Source: an uncultured Acidobacteriota bacterium
GTDB taxonomy: Bacteria > Acidobacteriota > Terriglobia > Bryobacterales > Bryobacteraceae
DNA length: 64,000 nucleotides
Assembly: GCA_902826685.1 (NCBI GenBank)
Contig: CADEFT010000030.1
Coordinates: 37,544-101,543 of the forward strand
Reading direction: 5' to 3'
Position numbers and translations under genes: made by a program. This document shows, piece by piece, positions 18,101 through 27,228 of this stretch. Every line of letters begins with the position of its first letter. Positions within the stretch are counted from its first letter, which is position 1. The notes under the pieces were generated by a model. The model was not told the origin of the DNA. It saw nothing but the letters and a program-made list of their open reading frames with translations, and made no database searches.

Positions 18101-18914
18101 CTTGCGAGGCGCACCATGCCTTGATCGTCACTTCGATATCGTCGATCGAACGGTAAAGCGTTTCCCAGTTGCCGACGCGTCCACAGCCCCAGCCTTGCGG
18201 ACAGACCTGCGGCGCGCGGATGAACAACGGCCTTCGCTCCAGGCCGCTATAAGTAGCCGCGATACTGTCGATAGCGGCTCCGTTGGCCGCGCCGTTCCAT
18301 CCGCCGTCGATATCGAAAGCGGCAACGCCATCGGCGGCGCGGGATACTTCCGGCCCCGCCATGCCCGGACTCGTCATCCGTTTCACCAGCACGCCGGTAA
18401 GCGGATCGATATATTCTCGCGACGCTTCGTTCCACTGCATGGAAGGCCAGCCATAGTGCCCGGGCGCGTCCCTGTCGAAGGGAAACGGCTCTCCGTAAAG
18501 TTTGCCTAACGGAATGTTGTTGGTCTCAAAGCTGCCGAGCAGAACCTGCGACCCTGAGCGGATGCGGTAGAAGTGCTTACGATAAGCCTGCAGCGCGCGG
18601 GAATAAAAAAGTCCATCCGCGCCTTTCTGGGCGCGCCGCTGCCCGGCGACGAAAGTGATGCGGTTGCCCTCGGCGATCGATCCCGGCCGGGTGCAGTTCT
18701 GCGCGCCGGGGAAAAGGGAAGCGTTGGCGTCGTGGACGGGCGCGGTCATCGCCTCGTCTGCATAGATGTCGACGAAACAAGCGGCCAGATCGGGCACCGC
18801 GAAGACCAGTACCGCCTGGGTGGGCGTTGCCGCAATCCCGTGCATTTCGATGCCTGGCGTCTGGAAAGCCGGCCATAGGGCACAGCCGGCGAGAACGGCG
18901 AGCACACGTTTCAA
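15198..18914 (-). CDS. Large secreted Cys-rich protein, paralogue 1
   Basis: About 1,238 residues from a TTG start at 18914 preceded by GGAGGAG; the TTG start gives a clean signal peptide (KRVLAVLAGCALWPAFQTPG). An ATG 17 codons earlier is in frame but lacks a ribosome site. The protein matches the product of 20929-24639 from end to end: shared blocks include AVLVF, RFFY/RFYSRAL, IDPLTG, GTYHPEG, AGQDT, PCRFCAVHSF, THPSWRQV versus VHPSWRQV, LDGNPFA, TGSLYKLG, CFTSMVN and ISGRVVYYV. More than 30 Cys, many spaced as pairs, suggest a disulfide-bonded extracellular fold. I recognise no domain. No transmembrane anchor or sorting signal is visible at the C-terminus. Confidence 0.7.
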   Translation of the reverse strand: MKRVLAVLAGCALWPAFQTPGIEMHGIAATPTQAVLVFAVPDLAACFVDIYADEAMTAPVHDANASLFPGAQNCTRPGSIAEGNRITFVAGQRRAQKGADGLFYSRALQAYRKHFYRIRSGSQVLLGSFETNNIPLGKLYGEPFPFDRDAPGHYGWPSMQWNEASREYIDPLTGVLVKRMTSPGMAGPEVSRAADGVAAFDIDGGWNGAANGAAIDSIAATYSGLERRPLFIRAPQVCPQGWGCGRVGNWETLYRSIDDIEVTIKAWCASQGCQTNDNRQRDIEVCLTVNGATCATAWKNLTVGDSPAASPALHPSGFPHPLFAAWRGAVGEGALPRPLMGTYEGAVNVSGRDVTLVSGNRFPATAWTAGSRIRIGGIEYPIASVSSGSRLTLTAPAGNLTTAPYAANNFGVLLRKATAGAGLLEVDGVSFRWASSQEFEMPASGAWDFCSPTPVQDPGGKQGYLCRVRSAEQHPTLWFVAPSDGEARFLGIVNPPYNADISGGPLDSNQGDCFRGFSINPANPNQVYCVATSIATPPQGLLIFRGTYHPEGLPGCAQPSGYQAIPRGESCHFTWELITKPSRNQTILEQARAFDPSFDPARYPYLGLFAEQGGKLGFYAWAGQDTLAWSIWIDTATFQVAAMQNYHANFPCRFCAVHSFLPLGDEENNAVVVKDFVGGASTNAGPYEVKVLEVGGSQDGSLAESAAEACPAGVSGTTLALGATGVRCITVKISGDPCDPTPSDWERLNAKPCSWQPGAVTLQPAAEGDEAQSGTERFLFVKDLGDGRWILKRHHDIIHGPTLKENTSRRAAHPSGWKLTMVCSAATGSGYVWANFNTDANGRSLIRDNSLSRAQHGDISALGTVMGDYDVEANRLGRFIWSRPVPERRNTAADFKILNGNTFGGIPVHDTQVFLNYIQTHPSWRQVSAPDGERDWYLDGNPFAPQAGSVYTLWRQPASLVTGSLYKLGALPSPLVRKVLPTVAWAGAYQLEDISGPAVRITGNDADNWKYCVAEANEECVTGGRPGDVYLNVPGMTLDGLCGDSFYYRRPCFTSMVNGGIGINQYGTKDRGLSHPDRFLTAQFQRYNFTWTYSNAAPLPDGSWAITSGSWLEATRNDLLLFKIPPQPAVDGIDRGNFVPVPVSVPAMAGARLARLRFGYAENGASTSYFCTSRRESCSTGGAPFRWVTETQQLTACEQGCTISIPGISGRVVYYVADWFNDSGSLIRSGTPGASVVP

Positions 18915-19073
18915 GCTAGGTCTCCTCCTCCGCGGACCGATACATTTGTTGGAACGCGCCAGCAAAGCTCTGAGTTGCGATTGAGGAGGCCGGGCAACCT
19001 CCTGGGGCTAGCGAAATCTTACCATAGCTCTGCGATAATTAGAATTGCACTCCGGAGGGACAAGCCCCATTTC

Positions 19074-20999
19074 ATGTGTGGCATAGCGGGATACTTCACC
19101 AGTCAGGGCGCCGCCGAAGAGCGGCTGGTCAAAGCGATGTGCGATCAGATGGTGCATCGCGGCCCGGACGACTTCGGCGCTCACGTCGATGGCGGCTGCG
19201 GCATTGGCATGCGCCGGCTGAGCATCATCGATCTTTCCACCGGCCATCAGCCGATGTCGAACGAGGATGGCACGGTTTGGGTGGTTTTCAACGGCGAAGT
19301 CTATAACTATCAGGGGTTGCGCGAGAACCTCATCGCCCAGGGCCATCGCTTCCAGACCAAATCGGACACCGAAACCCTCATCCATCTTTACGAGCAGGAA
19401 GGCGTGGAAGGGCTGAAGAAGCTGCGCGGCATGTTCGCCTACGCGATCTGGGACGGCCGCCGCCAACGCCTGCTGCTGGTGCGCGACCGCTTCGGCAAGA
19501 AGCCGCTATATTACGCGGTGCTGCCGCAAGGCATCTATTTCGCCAGCGAACTGAAGTGCCTGCGCCCGCATAACCTGCCGCTCGATCTGGATGAAGACGC
19601 CTTCCGTTTGTACTTCCGCCTGTCCTACATGCCCGATCCGCACAGCCCGTTCCGGCAGGTGCGTAAGCTCGAGCCCGGCAGTTGGTTGACTTACGACGCT
19701 CGGGGGCATGTGGAAAAAGGAACTTACTGGAACATGCCGGTTCCAGCCAGGGACGCCGCGCCGGGGCTCGATGAGGCGAGCCTCAAGAAACGGCTGCGCG
19801 ACAAGTTCGACGAATCGGTGCGCCTGCGCATGATCGCCGACGTCCCCCTGGGCGCTTTCCTGAGCGGCGGCGTCGATTCGAGCGCCGTGGTGGCGTCGAT
19901 GGCCGTGCAATCGCCGCAGCCGGTTAAGACGTTCTCCATCGGATTTGAGGAAGCCGAGTACAACGAACTCGAATACTCGCGGCAAATCGCCAAGCTCTAT
20001 AAAACCGATCACCACGAGATTCTGGTCAAGCCCGATTCGATCGACCTGGTGCGCCGCCTGGTAAACCATTTCGACGAGCCGTTTGGCGATTCCTCGGCCA
20101 TTCCGACGCTGATCGTGAGCGAGTTCGCGCGCCGCGATGTGAAGGTGGTGCTCACCGGCGACGGCGGCGACGAAGTATTCGGCGGCTATCCAAGCTTTCT
20201 GGCGGCGGAAAAGCTGGCGCGGTGGAATCGTCTGCCGGGGCCGCTGCGGTCCGCGGTGGCGTCGCTCGCCGGTGTCCTGCCGTATTCGGCCTACGGCAAG
20301 AACTTTCTGCACATGATCAGTCTTCCGACGGCCATCGACCGCTACTTCGAATGGAACTATCTCACCTCGCCGCAGATGGAACAACTATTGGCGCCGCGGT
20401 GGATCGACGCCGCCAATACCGCCTATCTGCGGAAGCAGTTGCAGCATTGCCTGCTCAAAAACGGCGTCGACCCGGTGACGCAAACGATGTTTTTCGAAGC
20501 GACGGCGAATCTGACCGGCGACATGCTGGTGAAGGTGGATCGCATGTCGATGGCGGCGTCGATCGAAACGCGCTGCCCCATGCTCGATCATGAACTGGCG
20601 GAACTGGCGGCGGGCATTCCGCACGCCTGGAAGATGCGCGGCGGCCAGGGCAAGGCGTTCTTTATCGAGACCTTTTCCGACCGTTTGCCGGAGAGCGTGT
20701 GGAACCGGCCCAAGCGCGGCTTCTCGGTACCCATCGCCGCCTGGTTCCGCGGTCCGCTGAAAAGCTTCCTGCGCGACCACATCACCAGCCGGCGATTCTT
20801 GGATCTGGGCTTCGTCGAGCCATCGTTTCTCGAACGGCTGCTCGCCGAGCATGAAAGCGGCCGCCGCAACAACCGCACCATGCTTTGGAACCTGCTGATG
20901 CTCGACCTGTGGTGCCAGCAATGGCAGGTTACGGCACCGCCAGCGCGCCCCGCCGTCCCGAATCTAGCACCGAGCCCGCGGCATTCAGCCGGTCAATGA
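19074..20999 (+). CDS. asnB: Asparagine synthase (glutamine-hydrolysing) family protein
   Basis: A 641-residue two-domain amidotransferase. The class II glutaminase half begins MCGIAGYF, so the nucleophile is Cys2; this fixes the start at 19074, with CCGGAGGGA 14 bases upstream. The synthetase half carries the ATP PP-loop SGGVDSS at residues 264-270. In EPS and PEP-CTERM loci this family often amidates sugars or lipids, not aspartate, and the polysaccharide context makes that possible here. The last 71 bp overlap the convergent gene 20929-24639, so the C-terminal tail may be an extension. A perfect hairpin AGGAGG/CCTCCT (18984-19003) lies in the upstream divergent region. Confidence 0.9.
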   Translation: MCGIAGYFTSQGAAEERLVKAMCDQMVHRGPDDFGAHVDGGCGIGMRRLSIIDLSTGHQPMSNEDGTVWVVFNGEVYNYQGLRENLIAQGHRFQTKSDTETLIHLYEQEGVEGLKKLRGMFAYAIWDGRRQRLLLVRDRFGKKPLYYAVLPQGIYFASELKCLRPHNLPLDLDEDAFRLYFRLSYMPDPHSPFRQVRKLEPGSWLTYDARGHVEKGTYWNMPVPARDAAPGLDEASLKKRLRDKFDESVRLRMIADVPLGAFLSGGVDSSAVVASMAVQSPQPVKTFSIGFEEAEYNELEYSRQIAKLYKTDHHEILVKPDSIDLVRRLVNHFDEPFGDSSAIPTLIVSEFARRDVKVVLTGDGGDEVFGGYPSFLAAEKLARWNRLPGPLRSAVASLAGVLPYSAYGKNFLHMISLPTAIDRYFEWNYLTSPQMEQLLAPRWIDAANTAYLRKQLQHCLLKNGVDPVTQTMFFEATANLTGDMLVKVDRMSMAASIETRCPMLDHELAELAAGIPHAWKMRGGQGKAFFIETFSDRLPESVWNRPKRGFSVPIAAWFRGPLKSFLRDHITSRRFLDLGFVEPSFLERLLAEHESGRRNNRTMLWNLLMLDLWCQQWQVTAPPARPAVPNLAPSPRHSAGQ

Positions 21000-23900
21000 C
21001 GTAATACACGACTCTGCCGGAGATGCCAGGCACCGTTACCGTGCAACCGGCCGCGCAATCGACCGGCGCCGGCGCCTCGCTGAGCCACTGGAAAGGACTG
21101 CCCGAGGCGGCGCAGGCTTCCCGGCGCGAGGTGCAGTAATAACTGTCCGCCGGTCCGTGTTCGGCATAACCGAAGCGCACCCTCACCTTCGGCGCCGCCT
21201 GCTGCGGGGCGATGCGGATCTTCATCGGAATATAGTCGCTGCGGTTGATCGAATCCGGCTCCGGGTGAGGCGGAATCTTGAACATCAGCAGATCGTTCCG
21301 CACGCCCTCCAGCCACGAGCCCGAAGTGACCGCCCAGGTTCCATCCGGAATGGGCACGGCGTTGTCGTAGGTCCAGGTGGCGTTGTAACGCTGCAATTGG
21401 CCGGTCATGTAACGGTCGGAGCGCTGGAAGCCGTAGTAACGCTGCGCGCCGTACTGATTGATGCCGATGCCCAGATTGACCATCGAGGTGAAACAAGGGC
21501 GGTTGTGCAGGAAGATGTTGCCGCACAACCCGTCGATGGTGGCGTGCGGAAGGTTGATATAGATATCCTTGGCCGCCGATCCGGCAACGCATTCTCCGGA
21601 GAAGTCGGCAACGCAATACTTGTAGTTGTCCGACGCCGCGCCGGTCAGAACCGAACCGGGACCGCTGACGTCCTGCATCAGGTGGCGTCCGGTCCAGGCG
21701 AGCGTAGCCAGATACTTCCGTTCGAGCGGCGACGTCAGCGTCCCGAGCTTGTAGAGCGATCCGGTCACCGGCGTCGAAGGCTGATTCCAAAGTGTGTACG
21801 TGCCGCCCGCCTGCGCCGCGAATGGATTGCCATCGAGAAACCAGCGCCGCTCCCTCGGCGGCGCCGCCACCTGGCGCCAGCTTGGATGCACCTGGATGAA
21901 GTCGCGGAACACGCGCGAATCGTTGACGTCGATGTTGCCGAAAGTGCGTCCGGTGTATAGAGGCAGGTCGGCCGCCATGTTGAGACGGTCCGGAATGGGA
22001 TAGGTCCACAGGTAGGCGCCGAACAGGTTGCGTACCCCGTCGAAGTTCGCCGATACCGAGCCCAGTTTCGAAAGGTCGCCATGCTGGGCGCGGGATTGCG
22101 CGTTGTCGCGCAGCAGATTGTCGCCGCGCGGATCGTTGATGTAGTCGACCCACACGTAGCCGCTGTCGGTGGCGGCGCCGCAGGCCATCGTCAATTGCCA
22201 GCCGGCGGGGTGGCCGCTCAGCACCGTGGTGCGTTCGTTCAGTGCCGGGCCGTGCGGGATATTGTAGTTGCGCAGCAGGATCCATCGCGTATCGGAAAGC
22301 TTTCGCACGAACAGAAACCGTTCGCCGTTGGAGCCGGCCTCGTCACCTTCGATGATGGGCTGCATGGTGACCGCGTTCGCCTTCCACGGGCAAACCGGAT
22401 TGTGGGTCTGTTCCCAACTGGAAGGAGTGGAGTCGCAGGGGTCGCCCGCCACGGTGACGGTGATGCAATTGGCTCCCACGGCGCCCGCGTTCTTGAACTT
22501 TTGCGGCAGGTCGGCCGGGCAGGTGTCGAACTTGGTGCTGGCGAGCGCGCCAGTGGCCACGCCATCGACGCCGGTGACGTCCACCTGATACCGTCCCGCG
22601 CCGGTTTGCGTCCCACCCGGCAGATCGATCACCACCACCGAGTTATAGCGATCGTCGCCCAGTTCGAGAAACGAATGGACGGCGCAGAAGCGGCAGGGCG
22701 GCTTCGAATGATAGTCCTGCACGGAGGTGACTTCGAGCGTATCGGCGTCCAGCCAGAAGCTCCACGACATCGTGTCCTGGCCCGCCCAGGCGAACAGGCC
22801 GACGCGGTTGCCCTGCCCGGTGAATACGCCCACAAACGGAAACCGGGCCGGCTCAAAGCGCGGCTCGAAGTTCTGTACCAGCGTCAGCAGTCCGCGATTT
22901 TGCGAAGGTTTGGTCGCCAGCTCCCAGGTGAACAGGCAGGAACTGACGCTGGAGATGTGCTGATAGCCGCCCGGATCGGAGCAGCCCGCCCGGCCTTCGG
23001 GATGATAGGTACCGCGAAACAGCAGCACGCCCTGATCGGGCGAGTAGTTGCTGACGGTCAAACAGAAAAATTGATTGGGATTGGAGGAGTGTGGCGCGTA
23101 CCGGCATCCGGAATGATTGCCGTCGATGGCGCCGCCGGAAGTATCGGCGTTGAAAGGAACGGTGAGCTGTCCGAGGTACCGCGTGTCGCCTTCACTCGAC
23201 AGGAACCAGAGGGTGGGATAGCTTTCCCCGGAGGAGATGTGACAGACGAAACCCTTCCTGCCTCCCGGATCGGTTACCTGTACGGCACTGCAGAGATCGC
23301 GAGAGCCTGTGGCCGTCATTTCGAATTCCTGCGATTCGGAGTGGCGGAACGTCACACCGTCGACCGATAGCGCTTCGGCCGAGGGAGCCGATTTGCGGAT
23401 CAGCACGCCGAAATTATCGGCGCGATAGGCAACGCCGGTCTGAACGCCGGCGCTGGTGGCCAGCTGGAGCGTCGAGGCGTTGACAACCGCGGCCACCTGA
23501 TACTCCACGTTATTGACGACCAGGCGCGAGCCCGCCTTCCAGACGTCGTAGGGGAACAGGTGTCCGGAGGCCCAGGTGACGGTAGTGCCGTTGGTGTTGA
23601 CCGTGCCTGAGTAAGTGGCCATATCCGGCCGGCCAAGGGGAACGATGAAGCTGCCGCCAAGCCATTGCTGAAACAGCGGGGCGGGGAAGCTCGATGGGTA
23701 CGCCACCGCCGCGCCCGCGCTGCCCGCCGCCACCGTAATCGTTTTCCAGGCGGTGGCGCAGTTCTTGCCGTCGACGGTCAGGCAGACGTCGGCGTCGCGC
23801 TCTCCGGCGGCGTTCGCCACGCAGGCCGGTGTATCGCACCATGCCTTCAGCGATACCTGCACGTCGTCGATGCCGCGGTAAACGGAGGTCCAGTAGGCGG

Positions 23901-24639
23901 CGCGCTCGCAGTCGTAAATGCCTGGACACAGCGGCGTGGCGCGAACGTACAGAGGATCGGCGGTGGCGGCCGTGAGCACCGCCGCGTTTCCATCGATGGC
24001 CGCGCCCGCGTTGGCGGCGGCCCATTGGCCCGACGGATCGTAGGAGCCAAGCGCGGGCTCGCCGGTCGTGGTCCGGTGTTCGGCCATGCGCGGCCCGGTG
24101 AGCCGCTTGAGAACGATGCCGGTCAGCGGGTCGATATACTCCTTGCCGCGGTCCGTCCAATCGACCGAGGGCCAGGCGTAGTGTCCCGGCGCCGCCGCAT
24201 CGAACGGGAACGCTTCGCCGTAGGCTTTGCCCAGGGGAGGATTCAAGGTTTTCAGCTTGCCCTCGTAAGTGGCGGCGCCGGAGGTAATGCGGAAGTGGAA
24301 CTCGCGGTTGGCTTCGAGAGCGCGGGAATAGAAGCGCTGATCGGAAGCCTGCTGCGCGCGGCGCAGCCCGGCCACGAACGTCACCGTGTTGCCTTCGATG
24401 GCCGAGCCGGGCCGGCCGCAATCCTGCGCACCGGCAAACAGCGCCGTGTTGCTGTCGTGCACCGGCTGCGTGAGCGCCTGGTCGAGTGTGACGCGGACAC
24501 TGCAATTGGAGGTGTCGGGGACCTGGAAAACGAGCACGGCCTGCGTGGCCGTGGTGCGGATTTCTTTCACCTGAATCGCCGCTGGCTGCAGCAGGTAGGC
24601 GAAGGGAGTCAGCAGGAAAGTGAGCGATCGCATCATCAT
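20929..24639 (-). CDS. Large secreted Cys-rich protein, paralogue 2
   Basis: A 1,236-residue secreted protein; signal peptide MMMRSLTFLLTPFAYLLQPAA. Length and blocks match the product of 15198-18914 throughout, including PCRFCAVHSF, VHPSWRQV, LDGNPFA, TGSLYKLG, CFTSMVN, YYCTSRREAC and the C-terminal ISGRVVYYV. The pair must come from a duplication, with asnB now lying between the copies. No known domain is recognised; repeated WxxD/G-rich strands could be beta-propeller or beta-sandwich modules. It begins 13 bp after the stop of the 24653-25480 gene, so these two are probably one operon. ATG triplets at 24639, 24636 and 24633 leave the exact start open by two codons. Confidence 0.7.
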   Translation of the reverse strand: MMMRSLTFLLTPFAYLLQPAAIQVKEIRTTATQAVLVFQVPDTSNCSVRVTLDQALTQPVHDSNTALFAGAQDCGRPGSAIEGNTVTFVAGLRRAQQASDQRFYSRALEANREFHFRITSGAATYEGKLKTLNPPLGKAYGEAFPFDAAAPGHYAWPSVDWTDRGKEYIDPLTGIVLKRLTGPRMAEHRTTTGEPALGSYDPSGQWAAANAGAAIDGNAAVLTAATADPLYVRATPLCPGIYDCERAAYWTSVYRGIDDVQVSLKAWCDTPACVANAAGERDADVCLTVDGKNCATAWKTITVAAGSAGAAVAYPSSFPAPLFQQWLGGSFIVPLGRPDMATYSGTVNTNGTTVTWASGHLFPYDVWKAGSRLVVNNVEYQVAAVVNASTLQLATSAGVQTGVAYRADNFGVLIRKSAPSAEALSVDGVTFRHSESQEFEMTATGSRDLCSAVQVTDPGGRKGFVCHISSGESYPTLWFLSSEGDTRYLGQLTVPFNADTSGGAIDGNHSGCRYAPHSSNPNQFFCLTVSNYSPDQGVLLFRGTYHPEGRAGCSDPGGYQHISSVSSCLFTWELATKPSQNRGLLTLVQNFEPRFEPARFPFVGVFTGQGNRVGLFAWAGQDTMSWSFWLDADTLEVTSVQDYHSKPPCRFCAVHSFLELGDDRYNSVVVIDLPGGTQTGAGRYQVDVTGVDGVATGALASTKFDTCPADLPQKFKNAGAVGANCITVTVAGDPCDSTPSSWEQTHNPVCPWKANAVTMQPIIEGDEAGSNGERFLFVRKLSDTRWILLRNYNIPHGPALNERTTVLSGHPAGWQLTMACGAATDSGYVWVDYINDPRGDNLLRDNAQSRAQHGDLSKLGSVSANFDGVRNLFGAYLWTYPIPDRLNMAADLPLYTGRTFGNIDVNDSRVFRDFIQVHPSWRQVAAPPRERRWFLDGNPFAAQAGGTYTLWNQPSTPVTGSLYKLGTLTSPLERKYLATLAWTGRHLMQDVSGPGSVLTGAASDNYKYCVADFSGECVAGSAAKDIYINLPHATIDGLCGNIFLHNRPCFTSMVNLGIGINQYGAQRYYGFQRSDRYMTGQLQRYNATWTYDNAVPIPDGTWAVTSGSWLEGVRNDLLMFKIPPHPEPDSINRSDYIPMKIRIAPQQAAPKVRVRFGYAEHGPADSYYCTSRREACAASGSPFQWLSEAPAPVDCAAGCTVTVPGISGRVVYYVIDRLNAAGSVLDSGRRGALAVP

Positions 24640-24652
24640 TCGTAACCTCGTA

Positions 24653-25480
24653 CTACCAGGTGGCGATGGCCACTCGCTTCCACGTATTGGCGGCGTGGCA
24701 AAGATATAGGAAAGAGTCGTCGGCCGCCCAGGCGCCCGAGGTGCAGGGGGAGGTGGCGGCGGCGGGCGGCGTGACGCGCAACCCGACCGTGGCTGGATCG
24801 GCGGCCACGGTGGTGGTGCCGGGCGCCTCGATAATCAGCACGCCCGGGCCGGCCGCCAGGGTTCTGGTACTTTGAAACGCGCGCCAGTCGACTCCGCCCA
24901 GCGTGTCCCAGATGCCGTTCACTGCCGTCCAACTGGCGAGTGGAATCGAATCGCCCGGGAAAGCCGTCACCGCCGCCGCCGCCGTACAGCCGGCGTTGCA
25001 GGTCAAAGCCAGATTGTGCCCGACGGTAAGAGCGCCGGCCGCGGAGATGTAAATAAACGCCGTGCCGGTGCCGTTCTGCAGAGTAACCGTGGCGGAACTG
25101 GTAATCAGATGCGTCACCGTCCCGATGCGCACGTTGCACGGAGTCGCCACCGAGCAGTTGGAAGCCAGTGCAAGCTGTGTGTCGCTGACGCGAAAGGCGG
25201 TCAGATCGAGTAACTGGCTGGACTGGGTGGCGGCGGCCGTCAGGCTCCAGCTATTGGGCGCGTGACAGGCGTACAGGTTCTGGCCCGCCGGGGCGTTGGT
25301 CTTGAAATACAGCTCGCCGGTGGAGCAGGTGGCGGGAAGCGCCGTGCCGGTCTTGGCGGGCCGCGTGGCGCTCGATGCCGAAAAGTCGACGCTCTTGCCT
25401 TGGGTCCTCAGATCGACCAGGGTTTGTGCGCGCATGGACGTGGCCATGGTGAGCGCGATGATTAGCCGTATCCGGCCCAT
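24653..25480 (-). CDS. Secreted hypothetical protein, first gene of the paralogue 2 operon
   Basis: A 275-residue protein with a signal peptide (MGRIRLIIALTMATSMRAQT). ATG 25480 is preceded by AAGGAGG at good spacing, so the longer frame upstream is rejected. Two related modules bracket the protein: CSTGELYFKTNAPAGQ...LYACHAPNSWS near residues 50-85 and CTSGAWAADDSFLYLCHAANTW at the C-terminus. The middle is Ala/Thr/Val-rich beta structure like surface-exposed fibre or tail proteins. Function is unknown. Its position 13 bp before the large Cys-rich gene suggests the two products work together outside the cell. Confidence 0.65.
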   Translation of the reverse strand: MGRIRLIIALTMATSMRAQTLVDLRTQGKSVDFSASSATRPAKTGTALPATCSTGELYFKTNAPAGQNLYACHAPNSWSLTAAATQSSQLLDLTAFRVSDTQLALASNCSVATPCNVRIGTVTHLITSSATVTLQNGTGTAFIYISAAGALTVGHNLALTCNAGCTAAAAVTAFPGDSIPLASWTAVNGIWDTLGGVDWRAFQSTRTLAAGPGVLIIEAPGTTTVAADPATVGLRVTPPAAATSPCTSGAWAADDSFLYLCHAANTWKRVAIATW

Positions 25481-25681
25481 CGGTCCTCCTTGGGAGAAAT
25501 TGTGGAGGCGCCGAACGCGCCGCCCAGTGCGATCAGAGCACGGGCGGGTTTCCCCGAGGCTTTGAAAGGCCCATCCGGCGGAGGTTTCGGAACGTTCGAA
25601 ACAAACTGAAAAGCCGTCCACTTAGGCCCGCCTTCCGGCGCCCGTTGGAACGGCTGTGACCGGCGCGTGCTAAAGTGAAGG

Positions 25682-25707
25682 AAACGGAGGCCGTAAGCTC
25701 CGTTTTT
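25682..25707 (+). terminator. Hairpin with T-run before the O-antigen ligase gene
   Basis: AAACGGAG (25682-25689) pairs perfectly with CTCCGTTT (25698-25705) around GCCGTAAG, giving a run of five T bases. It resembles a small intrinsic terminator or attenuator in the leader of the following gene. It would be coding if translation starts at the GTG at 25675. Confidence 0.4.
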
Positions 25708-25716
25708 GCGGCATCC

Positions 25717-27219
25717 ATGGGACGATTTCACCAGCCCGATAAGTATGCTTCCACGACTGCCGCGGTGAATCCCGCGCTTTCGCCGGCGCCCGCCGTTGAG
25801 GCGCCCGCCCTGACGCCCGCCGCCCGCTCGGCTGCGTTCCGGAATGTAAGGGTCGAGGTGGAAGGCACCAACCCGCTCGCCAAGCTCGGCTTCATCGCGA
25901 CCATCTTCTATATCTTTGGCGTGTTCAGTCTCAGCGAAGAGCTTTCCATCAGTTTCTTCGGCGTCAAGCCTTACCTCACCACCATTACCGGTATCGTCGC
26001 GTTTCTGGCCGCCTGTTTCTCCGGCGGACTCGGGAACATCATGCGATTCTCGCCGGCCAGGCTCCTGCTTGGATTCTGTTTGTGGATGATGATCGCGATT
26101 CCGTTCAGCACCTGGCGCGGCGGCAGCATGGATACGGTCTCCGGCTATGTCACCAAGAGCCTGGTGATGATGCTGTTCCTTCTGATGATGGTGACCACCT
26201 GGAGACAGATCCGCCTGGTGCTCTACACCATGACCGCTTCGGCCCTGATTCTCGCCCTGGCGGTGCGCTCCTCGGCCGTCGATCTGTCGGCCACCGATCC
26301 CCGTATGTCGTTTAGCGGCGGGCGCCTGGCCAATCCGAACGATCTGGCCACGCACATCCTGGTGCTGGTTCCGTTCGCGGTTGGATTGTTCTTTCTGAGC
26401 AGCCGTTTTTCGCTGCTCAAACCGATCAGTGCCGCGGTGGCGCTGCTGAGCCTTTACACGGTGCTGCATACCGGCTCGCGCGGCGCCATGGTCAGCATTT
26501 GCATCATGGGCGTGCTGCTGGTCTGGATGCTCCCCAACGCCGTCCACAAGCTGGCCCTGGTGGTGAGTGTCCTCATCATGGGCGCACTCATGCTGCCGCT
26601 GCTTCCGCAAAGCGTGTTGCAGCGCTATAAGCTGCTGCTGGCCGACGACGCCACCGTGCCCTCGAACATGATGGAATCCCAGGCGCTCGAATCTTCCGAG
26701 CACCGCCGCCTGGTGCTGATACGCAGCATCGAGGTCTCGTTCAAGAATCCGCTGTTCGGCATCGGCCCTGGCAACTTCGCCACCGCCGAAGCCGAGCTGG
26801 CGAAACAGGCTGGCGAGCGCGGATCCTGGCTGCAAACCCACAACGGCTACACTCAGGTGTCGTCTGAGTGCGGATTGCCCGCTCTGATCCTGTTCGCCGG
26901 GGCGATCTTCTCCTGCCTGCGCATCGCCGCGCGTTATTTCAAGCGCTTCATCGCCATCCCGGAGTTCCGCGGCGAAGCGATCATGTGCCTGGTCGTCTTC
27001 ATGTCGCTTGCCTCCTTCGCCATTAATATCTTCTTCGCCAGCCTGGCCTATACCTTCTACGTGCCCGCCCTGGCCGGCATCCTGGGCGCGCTGATGATCG
27101 TAATGGACCGGGAACTCGTTCTTTACGAAATTCAGAAGAAAGAGCGGGACGCACAGCCGGTGGCGGCCGTTTCCCCGTTTGGACCGATGTTCAATCCACG
27201 GCGCTTCAGCGCGAACTGA
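25717..27219 (+). CDS. O-antigen ligase/polymerase-like membrane protein (Wzy_C type), copy 1
   Basis: A 500-residue polytopic protein with about 12 hydrophobic spans. The large periplasmic loop ends in THNGYTQVSSECGLP (about residues 370-385), matching the HN...E.G motif of O-antigen ligases and polymerases. It would link polysaccharide repeats or join them to an acceptor in the periplasm. A soluble Ala/Pro-rich stretch of ~45 residues precedes the first span. Start is uncertain: ATG 25717 has no clear ribosome site, and a GTG at 25675 is in frame but would put a hairpin in the coding sequence. The next gene begins 9 bp after the stop and is translationally coupled. Confidence 0.82.
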   Translation: MGRFHQPDKYASTTAAVNPALSPAPAVEAPALTPAARSAAFRNVRVEVEGTNPLAKLGFIATIFYIFGVFSLSEELSISFFGVKPYLTTITGIVAFLAACFSGGLGNIMRFSPARLLLGFCLWMMIAIPFSTWRGGSMDTVSGYVTKSLVMMLFLLMMVTTWRQIRLVLYTMTASALILALAVRSSAVDLSATDPRMSFSGGRLANPNDLATHILVLVPFAVGLFFLSSRFSLLKPISAAVALLSLYTVLHTGSRGAMVSICIMGVLLVWMLPNAVHKLALVVSVLIMGALMLPLLPQSVLQRYKLLLADDATVPSNMMESQALESSEHRRLVLIRSIEVSFKNPLFGIGPGNFATAEAELAKQAGERGSWLQTHNGYTQVSSECGLPALILFAGAIFSCLRIAARYFKRFIAIPEFRGEAIMCLVVFMSLASFAINIFFASLAYTFYVPALAGILGALMIVMDRELVLYEIQKKERDAQPVAAVSPFGPMFNPRRFSAN

Positions 27220-27228
27220 GGACCCGAG

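Noticed and set aside
18915..18965. ATG at 18965 as the start of paralogue 1
   Set aside because: It would put 17 basic residues before the signal peptide and lacks a ribosome site; the TTG at 18914 has GGAGGAG at proper distance and equals the paralogue in length.
25481..25621. 47-codon N-terminal extension of the 24653-25480 gene
   Set aside because: ATG 25480 has AAGGAGG directly upstream and begins a signal peptide.
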